45,207 nt of DNA from a virus. A model generated the notes under the pieces. That model did no database searches and was not told the DNA's origin. It worked only from the letters and a program-made list of their open reading frames with translations. The translations under genes and the position numbers were made by a program. Shown in pieces: positions 8,318-17,176 of this stretch. Each line of letters begins with the position of its first letter. The stretch's first letter is position 1. Location of the stretch: the IMG/VR virus record IMGVR_UViG_3300043470_000498, positions 1 through 45,207 of that record. One strand, given 5' to 3'.

Positions 8318-10244
8318 TTTCTTCCTCGACGTTTCGGCCGTCGGTAACGAATACCAGGCATACACGGACACGCCGACAACCTGGGCTGTGCCTCAGGACG
8401 GCAACGGCCGCGCAGGCCCCGGCCACTCGGCTGCTGTTGCCATTGCCACCATCGACGTGGCAGGCTGCACCGCATCCGGTACGGGCACCATCGGCGTGCT
8501 GGGCGTCACCGTCAGCAGCACGCTCAATGCGTCCGGCGCTGCGCTGGCCACGGCCATTGCCACCGCGATCAATGCGAGCACGACAGCGACCGCTGCCGGG
8601 GTCTGTCTGGCGCTCCTGCCCCTAAACCGTCTAGTGTTTGCTCGCGTGAATCCAGGCGTGAATACGCAGGTGCAGATCATGCTTCGCATCGCGGGTGTCG
8701 ACTGGAATGGCCTGACGCCAACCCAGGCCAACATCAGCCCCGCGGCCACCATCGGCGCCTTTGCTGGCGGTGCCAACGGGCCGTTCGGCTACTGGTGGAA
8801 TACATCGACCGTCTTCGGCAAGACGTTCAGTGCTTCGCAGAACACAACGCCGACCTGGGGCATTGCGTACAACGCCTCGGGCGGGACGCTCAACCCAACG
8901 ATCTCCGACCCGATCATCGTTCGGACGCGCCGGGCTGGCGTCGACTTGGCGCCGCCGAAATGGTCACTCACATCTGGCTTCGTGCATAACTGGCGGAGCC
9001 GTACCTTCGTCTTTGACAACGGCACGACCTGGGCCGGTGACAACGGGCAGTTCACCCTTGGCACGTACACGACGACGGCAGGCGAGCAGTGCTTCTACGT
9101 CGTCACAGCGCCGTCCCGGTGGATTGCACGGTCAAAGTACAACTTGCGCATCACCCACGGCAACACCAACCCGGTCGGTGAGCTGGGCATCTACGAGAAC
9201 GGCGAGCGCGTCGGGTGGGAGGTTGTCAATGTGTTGTTCGATGAGTCCGTCGAGACTCCGACCGCAACCTCGATGGCTTTCAGCAACCGAACCAACCGAG
9301 TCGTCCGATTGGTGCAGGGGTGCCGGTTCAAGCTGCGCGGCTCGCGCTTCCTGGCGGGATCAACGGACTCGGCGCTGTCGTTCTTGGTTCGGTACTTCGA
9401 TTGCGATTTCGATTTCTACATCGCCGGGCCTACGCCGTCCGGGCTCTTCAGGTCCGGCAACGGGCTCGCCCAGGGTGAGGACACGCTGCTGGAGTTCTCG
9501 CACTGCCGGTTCACCTTCGCCTCGGGCGGGCCGATCACCCAGTTGATGCCGGCCGGCTTGACTCTCGGCAGCGCCTTCCGCCTGCTTGTCACTGATTGCA
9601 CCGGCATCCGACCCGACACACTACCCGGCACCCCCGGCGACTTCTCAGGGCATCGTGCGATGGTCTTTGTTGGCTGCGCTGATGCAGCGACCGGCGCCGC
9701 AGCCCGGTCGAGCATCTCTGACACGGGGCATGTGCAGCGGAGCTGGTTCGACAACGGCACCTACCCCTACCTGGCCTCAACGGTTCCGACCGGCGCGGGC
9801 TTCTCGATCCGCGCAGTCATCAAGGCCGGGCGTGAATCAGCGGTGGCATTCGAGATCGCGCGGCTGCTGACGATGTACCGGGCGGCCGACGCGGCGCGCG
9901 TCATCACCGCTGAGCTGGCGGTGCCGAATGGGGTGACTTTCAACACCACGCAGATATACGGCCTCATCACGGCCACCGGGTCTGACAACGCCATCTTCCA
10001 GGTGTCAACTCAGGGTGACTACGCAACGACAGTCACCGGCAGCGCGGTAGCGCTGGCATCGTCAGCCGCATCGTGGACGAGCGCAGCGGGATACACGGCA
10101 GTCAAGATCAGCTTCGACACCGCCTCGATCTCTAAGCAGATCAAGGCCAACACCGAAGTGGTTATGCGTCTCATGTATCGAGGCAACACACCCGGCGGCG
10201 TCGACCGGACCATCCACGTCAGTCCTGAGCTGGTGTTCGCATGA
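8310..10244 (+). CDS. Large tail/minor structural protein (644 aa)
   Basis: GTG start at 8310 with AGGAG at 8298-8302. The protein is rich in Thr, Ser, Gly, Ala and Asn with alternating beta strands and few charged clusters, as in phage surface and fiber proteins. About residues 35-110 are an Ala/Thr-rich beta region. About 190-640 contain aromatic motifs such as FVHNWRSRTFVFDNGTTW. No enzymatic motif is seen. A role on the virion surface is likely, but the exact part is unknown. It overlaps the next gene by four bases. Confidence 0.65.
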   Translation: MADFFLDVSAVGNEYQAYTDTPTTWAVPQDGNGRAGPGHSAAVAIATIDVAGCTASGTGTIGVLGVTVSSTLNASGAALATAIATAINASTTATAAGVCLALLPLNRLVFARVNPGVNTQVQIMLRIAGVDWNGLTPTQANISPAATIGAFAGGANGPFGYWWNTSTVFGKTFSASQNTTPTWGIAYNASGGTLNPTISDPIIVRTRRAGVDLAPPKWSLTSGFVHNWRSRTFVFDNGTTWAGDNGQFTLGTYTTTAGEQCFYVVTAPSRWIARSKYNLRITHGNTNPVGELGIYENGERVGWEVVNVLFDESVETPTATSMAFSNRTNRVVRLVQGCRFKLRGSRFLAGSTDSALSFLVRYFDCDFDFYIAGPTPSGLFRSGNGLAQGEDTLLEFSHCRFTFASGGPITQLMPAGLTLGSAFRLLVTDCTGIRPDTLPGTPGDFSGHRAMVFVGCADAATGAAARSSISDTGHVQRSWFDNGTYPYLASTVPTGAGFSIRAVIKAGRESAVAFEIARLLTMYRAADAARVITAELAVPNGVTFNTTQIYGLITATGSDNAIFQVSTQGDYATTVTGSAVALASSAASWTSAAGYTAVKISFDTASISKQIKANTEVVMRLMYRGNTPGGVDRTIHVSPELVFA

Positions 10245-10648
10245 TCGTCGCGGCAATGATCGGCAGCTTCGGTTCGTGCGATTTGGCCTCAGTCGCAGAG
10301 GCCGGGACGACCTACAAGCCCACCGTGTTCAGCACTGACTTCAGCGTCTACGACCACCAGGACATTCCGAGCGAGCCGCTGGGTCAGTTTGCGCTGACGC
10401 TCACGGGGGTGGTGATCGGGTCGGCCATCCAGATCGAGACGCTGGCTGGCGCGACGCTGGCGAACCGCGTGGCGACGGGCACGACTGAAACCTTCAGCGT
10501 GCCGGCTTTCGGCCTCGGAAACGCGCTGAACAACCTGCGCATCAAGGTGCGCAAGGGCAGCGCCGCGCCGTTCTACCAGCCCTACGAAACCCAGGCCACG
10601 GCCATCGTCGGCGCCCAGTCCATCTTCGTTTCCCAGATCCCAGATTGA
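10241..10648 (+). CDS. Hypothetical structural protein (135 aa)
   Basis: ATG 10241 overlaps the preceding stop (ATGA). The sequence has beta-strand character and looks like one Ig-like or tail-accessory domain (LGQFALTLTGVVIGSAIQIE, then NNLRIKVRKGSAAPFYQPYE). The start MIVAAMIGSFGSCDLA is mildly hydrophobic, but there is no clear signal peptide. It is probably a small tail or baseplate component. No family is recognised. Confidence 0.65.
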   Translation: MIVAAMIGSFGSCDLASVAEAGTTYKPTVFSTDFSVYDHQDIPSEPLGQFALTLTGVVIGSAIQIETLAGATLANRVATGTTETFSVPAFGLGNALNNLRIKVRKGSAAPFYQPYETQATAIVGAQSIFVSQIPD

Positions 10649-10656
10649 GGTAGCAC

Positions 10657-12126
10657 ATGCCCACTATCACCGCCTCAGAATTCAGCATCGGCTCCAACGG
10701 CGACATCCGCTCACTCAGCGGAACGACCGTCTACAGCACGCTGGATCTCCACGCCTGGCTGCAAGACCTGGCGGACGATGCCACGTCGACCGGCGACGAC
10801 AGCCTGAGCATCCTTGGCAGCAACCCGTCCGAACTGGCCGGTAAGCGCAACGCCTCGCGCCCGATGGCGCTGACGCTGCTGCCGAACATCAACATCGACG
10901 ACACGACCGCGCGCCGCTTCAACTTCGGCTCTATCGAGCAGGGCGGCGGCCAGGTGCTCTACACCGGCGTGAAGACCATCGGCTCCATCGTCCCCTCGTC
11001 GCCTGTTTACCTGGTCCAGAACAACGCCAAGCTGACCAAGTTCTGGACCGACGGCCACATCCAGATTCTCGTGAAGGCGCGGACGGGCGGAGCGCTGATC
11101 GACAGCGGCAACCTCACGGCTTTCTCGCGCAAGTACGGACAGAGCTACTCGCACTTCGACGGCAACCTGTCCGCCGGCTCGGAGCAGTCATTCGCTCTCG
11201 GCACGTCCCTGGACGGCAACGTCGACACGGGCACCATGACGCCCGCAGTCGCCGCGAGCTACTTCGCCACCGCTATCGGCGGCACCGGCGGCGCCAGCCC
11301 CAAGATCGCCCTTGCGTTCGGTGACACGAACCGGGACATGGCGAACGGAAACGGCTCCAAGCTCTACAAGGGCACGATCACGCTCGACGGCTCGATCACC
11401 TTGGCTCAGGCGTACCAGGCCCTGATGTGGGCCTGCAGCGAAGACAGCACGATCACGATCAACGGAGCCCCCGGCTGGCGCTACCGCGTGCTCAACGCGG
11501 CTTACAACGAGAACGTCGCGGCGCCTTTCGGCTCGTTCGCTGGCGGACGCTTCTTCGTGGCCCAGGGCTGGTGGCTGGCAGGTAATCAGGCCGGAGACTC
11601 GCGGAACTTCCAGCTGATCGCACACGACGGCACGGTCCAGCAGCCGCCCACCTCGGTCCAGATCGGCGTGTCGGGCCTGGTGGCCGGCGACTACGTGATC
11701 GCAGCGCGCGACAACGGGAGCGGCGGATTCGCCAACGACACGACCCTGGCGTCCGCGGCATCGGCGGCAGCGACCTCAGTCACCCTGACGGCAGCGCCCA
11801 GCGACACGCCCACTGGCGCGGGCTTCATCCGCATCAACGGTAACCGCCACACCTACACGGGCCGTGCTGGCAACGTGGTCAGCGGCCTCTCGCCGGCTGT
11901 GCCCGCCGGCGGCTATGCATCCGGTGCCACGGTGTTCATTCCGTTCATCGACGCCGCAGCGACCGGGGCCAGCATCAACAGCGGCGCGTTCCAGTTCGCG
12001 TCCAACTTCACGGTACGCTACCGGGTGCGTAACGGCGGCGCCAGCCCCATCGTGCCGTTCGAGTCGACCCTGGCTGTGACCAGCACCGGCGGCTCGGGAA
12101 CTGCGGTGCGCAACGCAGACGCGTAA
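10657..12126 (+). CDS. Tail-associated structural protein (489 aa)
   Basis: ATG 10657 follows GAGG at 10647-10650. The 489-residue protein is Gly/Ser/Thr/Ala-rich with beta-sandwich-like repeats, and the C-terminal 150 residues look like Ig-like or carbohydrate-binding modules. The beginning, ASEFSIGSNGD, is encoded by a 17-base stretch repeated exactly after the gene ending at 13323. It is likely a virion surface protein. No catalytic motif is visible. Confidence 0.65.
   Translation: MPTITASEFSIGSNGDIRSLSGTTVYSTLDLHAWLQDLADDATSTGDDSLSILGSNPSELAGKRNASRPMALTLLPNINIDDTTARRFNFGSIEQGGGQVLYTGVKTIGSIVPSSPVYLVQNNAKLTKFWTDGHIQILVKARTGGALIDSGNLTAFSRKYGQSYSHFDGNLSAGSEQSFALGTSLDGNVDTGTMTPAVAASYFATAIGGTGGASPKIALAFGDTNRDMANGNGSKLYKGTITLDGSITLAQAYQALMWACSEDSTITINGAPGWRYRVLNAAYNENVAAPFGSFAGGRFFVAQGWWLAGNQAGDSRNFQLIAHDGTVQQPPTSVQIGVSGLVAGDYVIAARDNGSGGFANDTTLASAASAAATSVTLTAAPSDTPTGAGFIRINGNRHTYTGRAGNVVSGLSPAVPAGGYASGATVFIPFIDAAATGASINSGAFQFASNFTVRYRVRNGGASPIVPFESTLAVTSTGGSGTAVRNADA
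10677..10693 (+). repeat. 17-bp direct repeat, copy 1 (AGAATTCAGCATCGGCT)
   Basis: Exact match to 13322-13338. This copy lies in the start of the 489-residue structural gene and encodes EFSIG. Confidence 0.8.
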
Positions 12127-12134
12127 GGACCGGC

Positions 12135-12329
12135 ATGAAATTCAAAGACCTGCAGGACGGCAACCTCGCCCAGGAGGGCTTCTACTGGGCGCGCAACTTC
12201 AGGGACGACGAGTGGGTCGTCGTTGAAGTGCTCTACCGAGGCGGCTGGGGCACCTACCGCGGCGAGGTGCGTAGCTGGTACGACTACCCCCACACCGAAC
12301 TCCGCAAGATCGAGAAGCCCGCCGACTAA
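12135..12329 (+). CDS. Small acidic/aromatic hypothetical protein (64 aa)
   Basis: Six bases after the previous gene and three before the next one. It is rich in Trp, Tyr, Arg and Glu (YWARNFRDDEWVVVEVLYRG), suggesting a compact beta domain. No membrane segment or known motif is seen. Tight packing between structural genes and good codon bias support it as real. Confidence 0.65.
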   Translation: MKFKDLQDGNLAQEGFYWARNFRDDEWVVVEVLYRGGWGTYRGEVRSWYDYPHTELRKIEKPAD

Positions 12330-12332
12330 GCT

Positions 12333-12722
12333 ATGGCCCTGACCTTCCTCCCCGGCACCCTGGTGATCGAGTCTGACAGCTCGATCCTGGACCTGCCTGC
12401 GTTCCACGCAGCCCTCCGGGATTGGGAGGACAGCGATGTCGCGGCTGTGTATCCAGTGACCCACACGTGGAAGGCGCTGGAGCTGGGCGGTGGCGCGCAG
12501 TTCGTGCAGTGCGACCTCATCAACGGCTGGAAGCTGCGCTTCCCCATGCCCGGCACCTACACCATCACCGGCAACCTGAACGGCACCATCTTGCCGTCGG
12601 CGGGGGTCTACGTGGAGCGCAAGACCAGCGCAGCGTTCATCACTGTCTCTGGTAGCGGCGGGGGCGGAAGCGGCCCGACGGCTACTGAGATCGCAACCGC
12701 AGTCTGGGCGCACACGCAGTGA
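12333..12722 (+). CDS. Hypothetical tail-region protein (129 aa)
   Basis: A beta-rich protein with conserved-looking aromatics (WKALELGGGAQFVQCDL). A Gly/Ser linker near 110 is followed by the short helix PTATEIATAVWAHTQ. Such a final helix after a flexible linker is common in small tail or baseplate proteins that dock onto a partner. Its stop overlaps the next start (GTGA). The function is not known. Confidence 0.6.
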   Translation: MALTFLPGTLVIESDSSILDLPAFHAALRDWEDSDVAAVYPVTHTWKALELGGGAQFVQCDLINGWKLRFPMPGTYTITGNLNGTILPSAGVYVERKTSAAFITVSGSGGGGSGPTATEIATAVWAHTQ

Positions 12723-12991
12723 ACGCCTGGCAGAAGCTGCTGGCCGCGAGCCAGCTCGCTGCGGGCACCGCCTGGCAGTTGATCTCGAACCCGAAGACGG
12801 GGCTGGGCGGCGGTGTGATCGTCAACGACGGGGTATCGGTGGAGGTCGGCGAGGAGCCGTTCGACGTGGAGGTGAGCGAGGTGCTGGCCGAAGTAGAAGT
12901 TTCTGCGGCGTCGGTTGACGTCGAGGTTATGGGAAGCCCGGTGGAGGTCGAAGTCGACCTGGCCGGCATCGAAGTGGAGGTACTGGAATGA
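12719..12991 (+). CDS. Acidic Val-Glu repeat protein (90 aa)
   Basis: GTG start overlapping the previous stop. The first 35 residues form an amphipathic region. Residues 38-90 are an unusual acidic run of alternating Val and Glu/Asp (SVEVGEEP, DVEVSEV, AEVEVSA, VDVEVMG, VEVEVDLAGIEVEVLE), likely a long beta ribbon or repeated strands. The last base triplets overlap the next gene (ATGA). The function is unknown. Position among tail genes suggests a structural element. Confidence 0.6.
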   Translation: MNAWQKLLAASQLAAGTAWQLISNPKTGLGGGVIVNDGVSVEVGEEPFDVEVSEVLAEVEVSAASVDVEVMGSPVEVEVDLAGIEVEVLE

Positions 12992-13323
12992 CCGATTTCA
13001 CGCGCAAGCGCGGCGACACCTACGCCGACGAGATCATCGTGAAAAGCAAGGCCACGGGCCTGCCCATCAACATCACGGGCTACACCCTGGTGATGACCCT
13101 GGACCCGAGCGCGGCCCCCGCGGATTCGAGCAAGAACGTCTACCAGCTGTCGGGCACGATCCTGGACGCCGTCAACGGGCGTGTCGAGTTCGCCCCCAGC
13201 GCAGCGCAGGCCGACAGGGTCGGCGGCTTCTACTACGACGTGCAGATGATCGACGGCGCGGGCCGCAAGCGGACGATCCTGGCCGGCAAATACAAGTACG
13301 TTCAGGACATCTCGAAGGTATAG
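12988..13323 (+). CDS. BppU-like / Ig-fold tail accessory protein (111 aa)
   Basis: The pattern DFTRKRGDTYADEI, then GLPINITGYTLVMTLDP, then GFYYDVQMID and GKYKYVQDIS, matches the small Ig-like domain at the N-terminus of baseplate upper (BppU) and related phage proteins. It is likely a tail or baseplate docking domain that holds host-recognition components. ATG 12988 overlaps the preceding stop. Only the domain is present, without a fiber part. Confidence 0.6.
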   Translation: MTDFTRKRGDTYADEIIVKSKATGLPINITGYTLVMTLDPSAAPADSSKNVYQLSGTILDAVNGRVEFAPSAAQADRVGGFYYDVQMIDGAGRKRTILAGKYKYVQDISKV

Positions 13324-13338
13324 AATTCAGCATCGGCT
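13322..13338 (+). repeat. 17-bp direct repeat, copy 2
   Basis: Exact copy of 10677-10693. Here it follows the stop codon at 13321-13323 and runs into the operator-like palindrome at 13337-13348. Confidence 0.8.
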
Positions 13339-13348
13339 AACAGGTTAG
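13337..13348. promoter_or_regulatory. Operator-like palindrome CTAACAGGTTAG (copy E)
   Basis: Perfect arms with AG between. It lies upstream of the lysis cassette, ten bases before the holin ATG 13359. A TAGAAT hexamer at 13321-13326 is a possible -10 box with a weak -35. Confidence 0.65.
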
Positions 13349-13358
13349 CCTTGTGACT

Positions 13359-13604
13359 ATGGAACACCAGAAGATGAGCCACGAGACCACCGTCGAAGCC
13401 GCAGTCGCCGGCGCAAGCGCTGTTGCGGCAGGCAAGGCCATGTGGAGCGGAGCGGCCGTCGGCGGCTTCGGCGCCCTGTCCCAGAGCGCTGTCATCGGGT
13501 GGGTTGGCGTGCTGATCGCCTTCGCCGGCCTGCTGATGAACTGGTACTACCGCCACAAGGAATACAAGCTGAAAGAGCGCCAGGTCGAGGAGTCCTGCAA
13601 GTGA
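13359..13604 (+). CDS. Putative holin (81 aa)
   Basis: A small protein with a hydrophobic segment (about residues 30-62: an Ala/Gly-rich stretch, then AVIGWVGVLIAFAGLLMNWYY) and a strongly charged C-terminus (RHKEYKLKERQVEESCK), followed directly by an endolysin. This is the standard phage holin layout. Several starts are possible in the same frame (GTG 13353, ATG 13359, ATG 13371), which is compatible with dual-start control, but none has a strong Shine-Dalgarno. Because the endolysin has its own export signal, this holin may act as a pinholin that depolarises the membrane. Confidence 0.75.
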   Translation: MEHQKMSHETTVEAAVAGASAVAAGKAMWSGAAVGGFGALSQSAVIGWVGVLIAFAGLLMNWYYRHKEYKLKERQVEESCK

Positions 13605-14122
13605 AGGCAGCCCGCGTCGCCGTGAGCGCGCTGGCGCTTAGCGCAGCCGCGTTCATCGGCCTCGTCTCCCATGAGGGCTACGTCGAGGACGCGATGGTTC
13701 CCACCAAGAACGACCGCCCGACCGCAGGGTTCGGCAGCACGTTCCACGTCGATGGCACCCCCGTGAAGATGGGCGACAAGCTGCCGCCGGTGCGCGCGCT
13801 CATCACTGCGAAGGCTCACATCGACCGCGAAGAGACGGCGTTCCGCAAGTCCCTGGAGGGCGCGTCCCTGCACCAGGCTGAGTTCGACATCTACATGGAC
13901 TGGGTCTACCAGTACGGCACCGGAGCGTGGCGCACCTCCAGCATGCGGGCGCACATCCTCAAGGGTGAGTACCCCCAGGCGTGCGAGTCCCTGCTGAAGT
14001 GGCGGCGCCAGGGTGGCCGGGACTGCTCCCTGCCCGAGAACTGGGGGCCGCAGGGCTGCAGGGGAGTATGGACCCGACAACTTGAGAGGCACGAGAAATG
14101 TTTGGCCGCACAGAACTTGTGA
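13601..14122 (+). CDS. Signal-anchor (SAR-type) endolysin, GH24-like lysozyme
   Basis: GTG 13601 overlaps the holin stop (GTGA) and is preceded by GAGGAG. The product is about 173 residues. Residues 6-22 form a weakly hydrophobic Ala-rich segment (VAVSALALSAAAFIGLV), typical of a signal-arrest-release anchor. The lysozyme active-site region follows at once: HEGY with catalytic Glu25, then NDRPTAGFGST with the putative Asp38 and Thr41. The enzyme would cleave peptidoglycan glycan strands once released from the membrane. Several Cys residues lie near the C-terminus (CRGVW, HEKCL). It overlaps the Rz gene by 25 bases. Confidence 0.85.
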   Translation: MKAARVAVSALALSAAAFIGLVSHEGYVEDAMVPTKNDRPTAGFGSTFHVDGTPVKMGDKLPPVRALITAKAHIDREETAFRKSLEGASLHQAEFDIYMDWVYQYGTGAWRTSSMRAHILKGEYPQACESLLKWRRQGGRDCSLPENWGPQGCRGVWTRQLERHEKCLAAQNL

Positions 14123-14592
14123 TCGCCGCAGCCGTTGTACTGATGGCCGCCCTGTCGGCGGCATTTGTCGTTAAGGACCGCCAGATCGCGTCGCTGCGCG
14201 CGGACAAGGCCGCCCTTGAGGTGGCACTGGCGACAACGAAACAACAGCACGCAGAGGAGCGCGCCGCAGCCGCAGAGCGCGCCCTGTTCGACTACACCGC
14301 AATGGAGAAGCGCAAAGATGAAGCCCTCAAAGTTGCCGAAGCCCGCGCCGAAGCCCTCGCTGCTGCTGGCGCTCGCGCTCGCGCTGAGTCTGCCCGGTTG
14401 CGCGACGCGCTCGCCCGAGCCGGTGATCGTGTCAGCTCCGCTCCCGAAGCCTCCGTCCGTGAGTACGCCGCAACCGTCACAAGCCTACTCGGATCGTGCC
14501 AAGACGAATATCGAGCAGTGGCTGAAAAAGCTGACGGGCACGCCTCTGATGTCCGAACCCTGATGGAAGCCTGGCCGGGGGTCAAAGAGTAA
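14098..14592 (+). CDS. Rz: Rz-like inner-membrane spanin subunit
   Basis: 164 residues with one N-terminal membrane helix (LVIAAAVVLMAALSAAFVV, residues 7-25), then a long charged coiled coil (about 30-120), as in i-spanins. It works with the embedded Rz1 lipoprotein to fuse the inner and outer membranes at the end of lysis. The start ATG 14098 follows GAGA and lies inside the endolysin gene. The next gene starts one base after its stop region. A Cys (SCQDEY) is present near residue 143, where disulfide dimers form in known spanins. Confidence 0.85.
   Translation: MFGRTELVIAAAVVLMAALSAAFVVKDRQIASLRADKAALEVALATTKQQHAEERAAAAERALFDYTAMEKRKDEALKVAEARAEALAAAGARARAESARLRDALARAGDRVSSAPEASVREYAATVTSLLGSCQDEYRAVAEKADGHASDVRTLMEAWPGVKE
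14318..14563 (+). CDS. Rz1: Rz1-like outer-membrane spanin lipoprotein (nested in Rz)
   Basis: 81 residues in the +1 frame wholly inside Rz. From ATG 14318 the product has a basic N-terminus, a hydrophobic stretch (LLLALALALSL) and the lipobox LPGC at residues 25-28. It continues with a Pro-rich region (APLPKPPSVSTPQPSQ), the hallmark of Rz1. After lipidation the mature protein sits in the outer membrane facing the periplasm and pairs with Rz. The nested arrangement is the classic Rz/Rz1 architecture. Confidence 0.85.
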   Translation: MKPSKLPKPAPKPSLLLALALALSLPGCATRSPEPVIVSAPLPKPPSVSTPQPSQAYSDRAKTNIEQWLKKLTGTPLMSEP

Positions 14593-17174
14593 TGCCGTCC
14601 ATCAAGATCACGCAGTTCGGCGGCCTCGCGCCGTCCGTTGACGCGCGCAACCTGCCGCCCGAGGGTGCCCAGGTCGCTGAGAATCTTGACCTGCGGTTCG
14701 GCGACTTCCGCCCGACTCGCGGCCCCGGCACGTCCGTAGCAACCGTTGGCGTCGGCACGCAGAGCATCTTCCGCACTCCGTCCGGGGTGTGGCTGCACAG
14801 CACGACCGACACCGACTACGTCAACGGCCAGATCCCTGACGCCGAGTCTGAGCGCGTCTACCTGACGGGTCGCAGCGCGTACCCCGAAGCCTGGCAGGGC
14901 GGCGCGTACCGCCGTCTGGGCGTGCCGGCCCCCATGTCTGCACCGACCCTGATCGTCACCGCGGTGGATGAGTTCACCGCGGAGGACGCCAACACCGCGA
15001 AGGACCAGGCGGTCGCCGCCGTCGTGACCGCGGTCACGGCTAACTGCACGGATCGTGTCCTGGGCGAGCCTGCCCCGACGGGCACCTACACCCCCGTGGC
15101 GCTGCCGGACGCGATGTACCCCCAGGTGGCGCTGCACTTGCAGTTCACCACGATGACGGCGAGCAGCACCAAGGACTCCAGCCCGCAGAACCGGGTCATC
15201 TCCGTGGAGTCCGGCGTGTCGCAGAGCACGGCCAACACCGGCCCACTCCTGGTTCCAGGCGGCGCGCACGCGGTTTTCGCTGGCGGCACCACCGGCGGCC
15301 TCACGTTCACCGAGATCAAGCACACCGGCAATGGCGTCAAGTGGACGGTCGACGCGTGGGTCACGTCCACGAATGCGCTGGAATGGCTGACCATCCAGGC
15401 GCGCGACGGCAACATGCGCGAGATCCTGTTCCAGCGGCAGACGGGCGAGTTCCACTGCCTGACGTCCGCCTCGTCGACCGGCCTGTTCTATGAGCAACTG
15501 CGCTGCAAGCGCCCCGACGGCGCCCTGGCTATCGCGGCCAACACGCCCGCCCTGGTCTCGGTGCAATGCACCGGCTCGCGCGTGGAGGCGTACATCGACG
15601 GCGTGTTGTGCGGCGTGACCCCGACGGCCCTCGGCCTGGAGGTCAAGAACATCGGCCGCTCCCAGTGGACGGACTCCCGCGCCTGGATCGGCAAGATGGA
15701 CGAGGTCCGCATCACGCTGGAGCAGCGCTACACGGAGAGCTTCACGCCATCCACGCTGCCGTTCTCAACCGCCGCCGCGCCGACGGGGTTCTGGGCTGTC
15801 CACGGCGATCCCCTGGCGTCGGCCCTGCCCACGGAGAATGCGCGTGATGCGGCCTACCTGGTCCCGCTGACCGCCTCTGGCGGCGGCTTCATCACTGCTA
15901 ACCCGGCGGACGAATACCTGCGCACCGGCTCGCTCGGCGGCGTCCAGATCACCTACTCGGGCGCACCCCACTGGGCCGTGCCGGTTCGGGACTACCGCGC
16001 GCTGGGTCGCACCGTCAACGGCGCAACGCTCAAGACGGCACTGGAGGCCATCAACAACCCGGCAACCCCGGCAGTCAAGCTGCTGACGCCCGCACAGGCG
16101 CAGGAGATCGCTGACGCAGTGGTGGCGGCCTACGACCCAACCCTGAACCCGGCCCTGGCCAAGGTGTCCCTGGTGAACTCCCGGCAGTCGGAGCTGACCG
16201 TGCAGCTGGCTACGCCGACCACAGCGTCCGCGCTGGGCACGCGCATCGACTTGCTGAAGTCCGCGTCCAAGTCCGTGAAGGACCACTACTTCGAGGCCAG
16301 CACGATCCGCACGATCCTGAGCACCGTCAGCACTGACATCTTCGGCTCGATCACCAGCGCGACCGTGACCCGTGAGGTGGACCGCCGCGCCTACCTGGTG
16401 ACCTTCCTGACCGACTGGGATGAGGAGTCCGGCCCGTCTGAGCCGAGCGCCCTGGTGGAGGTCGACCAGAACGACAAGTGCGCAGTCACCGCGCCGTCCG
16501 CGCCCGGGGGCCGGAACATCATCGGCTGGCGCCTGTACCGCAGCGCGACCACCAGCTCGGGCTCGGAGTGGCAGCTCGTCGAGGACGCGAAGGCCACGAA
16601 CGCCATGCTGTACCCCAACGGCACGTTCCGCTGCTTCAAGATCGCCGATCTGCGCTACGAGGACAGCAAGACTCAGGCTGAGCTGCAGGAGACGTGCCCC
16701 TCGCTGACCTGGGCGGAGCCGCCGGCCAACCTGAAGGGCCTCGTCGGCCTGCCCAACGGCATGATGGCGGGCTTCTACGACAACGTGCTGTGCTTCTGCC
16801 ACCCGAACCAGCCGCACGCTTGGCCTATCGAGTACCAGCAGAGCCTGGAGTACAAGATCGTCGGCATCGGCGTGTTCGGGCAGACCGCTGTCGTCCTGAC
16901 GGAGGGCAACCCCTACTACGCCAGCGGCGCGGACTCGGCATCGGTGAGCGCGCAGAAGGTCGAGACGCCGCAGGCGTGCATCGCCAAGCGCAGCATCGTG
17001 AGCGTTGAAGGTGGCGTGATGTACGCCAGCCCCGACGGCCTGTGCCTGGCTGGACCCAGCGGCGTGGCCGTGGTGACGCAGGGCAGCTTCAGCAAGACCG
17101 ACTGGCAGGCTTCGGTCAACGACGCCGCGTTCGCCGCGTACCACGACGGCTGCTACTACCTGTTTGCGAGCTGA
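14592..17174 (+). CDS. Large tail protein with LamG-like domain (860 aa)
   Basis: ATG 14592 overlaps the Rz stop. The first 110 residues (ITQFGGLAPSVDARNLP, then AENLDLRFGDFRPTRGP) match a family of podovirus tail proteins that follow lysis genes. Residues about 170-400 contain a LamG/concanavalin-like jelly roll (WTVDAWV, ANTPALVSVQCTG, AYIDGVLCG, IGKMDEVRI) that could bind glycans. The C-terminus (GGVMYASPDGLCL, then DGCYYLFAS) looks like the beta-propeller end of tail-tubular proteins, but translation stops there. The next ORF continues the same fold, so this may be one protein split in two. Confidence 0.7.
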   Translation: MPSIKITQFGGLAPSVDARNLPPEGAQVAENLDLRFGDFRPTRGPGTSVATVGVGTQSIFRTPSGVWLHSTTDTDYVNGQIPDAESERVYLTGRSAYPEAWQGGAYRRLGVPAPMSAPTLIVTAVDEFTAEDANTAKDQAVAAVVTAVTANCTDRVLGEPAPTGTYTPVALPDAMYPQVALHLQFTTMTASSTKDSSPQNRVISVESGVSQSTANTGPLLVPGGAHAVFAGGTTGGLTFTEIKHTGNGVKWTVDAWVTSTNALEWLTIQARDGNMREILFQRQTGEFHCLTSASSTGLFYEQLRCKRPDGALAIAANTPALVSVQCTGSRVEAYIDGVLCGVTPTALGLEVKNIGRSQWTDSRAWIGKMDEVRITLEQRYTESFTPSTLPFSTAAAPTGFWAVHGDPLASALPTENARDAAYLVPLTASGGGFITANPADEYLRTGSLGGVQITYSGAPHWAVPVRDYRALGRTVNGATLKTALEAINNPATPAVKLLTPAQAQEIADAVVAAYDPTLNPALAKVSLVNSRQSELTVQLATPTTASALGTRIDLLKSASKSVKDHYFEASTIRTILSTVSTDIFGSITSATVTREVDRRAYLVTFLTDWDEESGPSEPSALVEVDQNDKCAVTAPSAPGGRNIIGWRLYRSATTSSGSEWQLVEDAKATNAMLYPNGTFRCFKIADLRYEDSKTQAELQETCPSLTWAEPPANLKGLVGLPNGMMAGFYDNVLCFCHPNQPHAWPIEYQQSLEYKIVGIGVFGQTAVVLTEGNPYYASGADSASVSAQKVETPQACIAKRSIVSVEGGVMYASPDGLCLAGPSGVAVVTQGSFSKTDWQASVNDAAFAAYHDGCYYLFAS

Positions 17175-17176
17175 GC

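Noticed and set aside
2115-13371. Shared GGAACACCA sequence after two operator copies (2117 and 13361)
   Set aside because: Only two occurrences, partly coding, and too short to name as a separate element.
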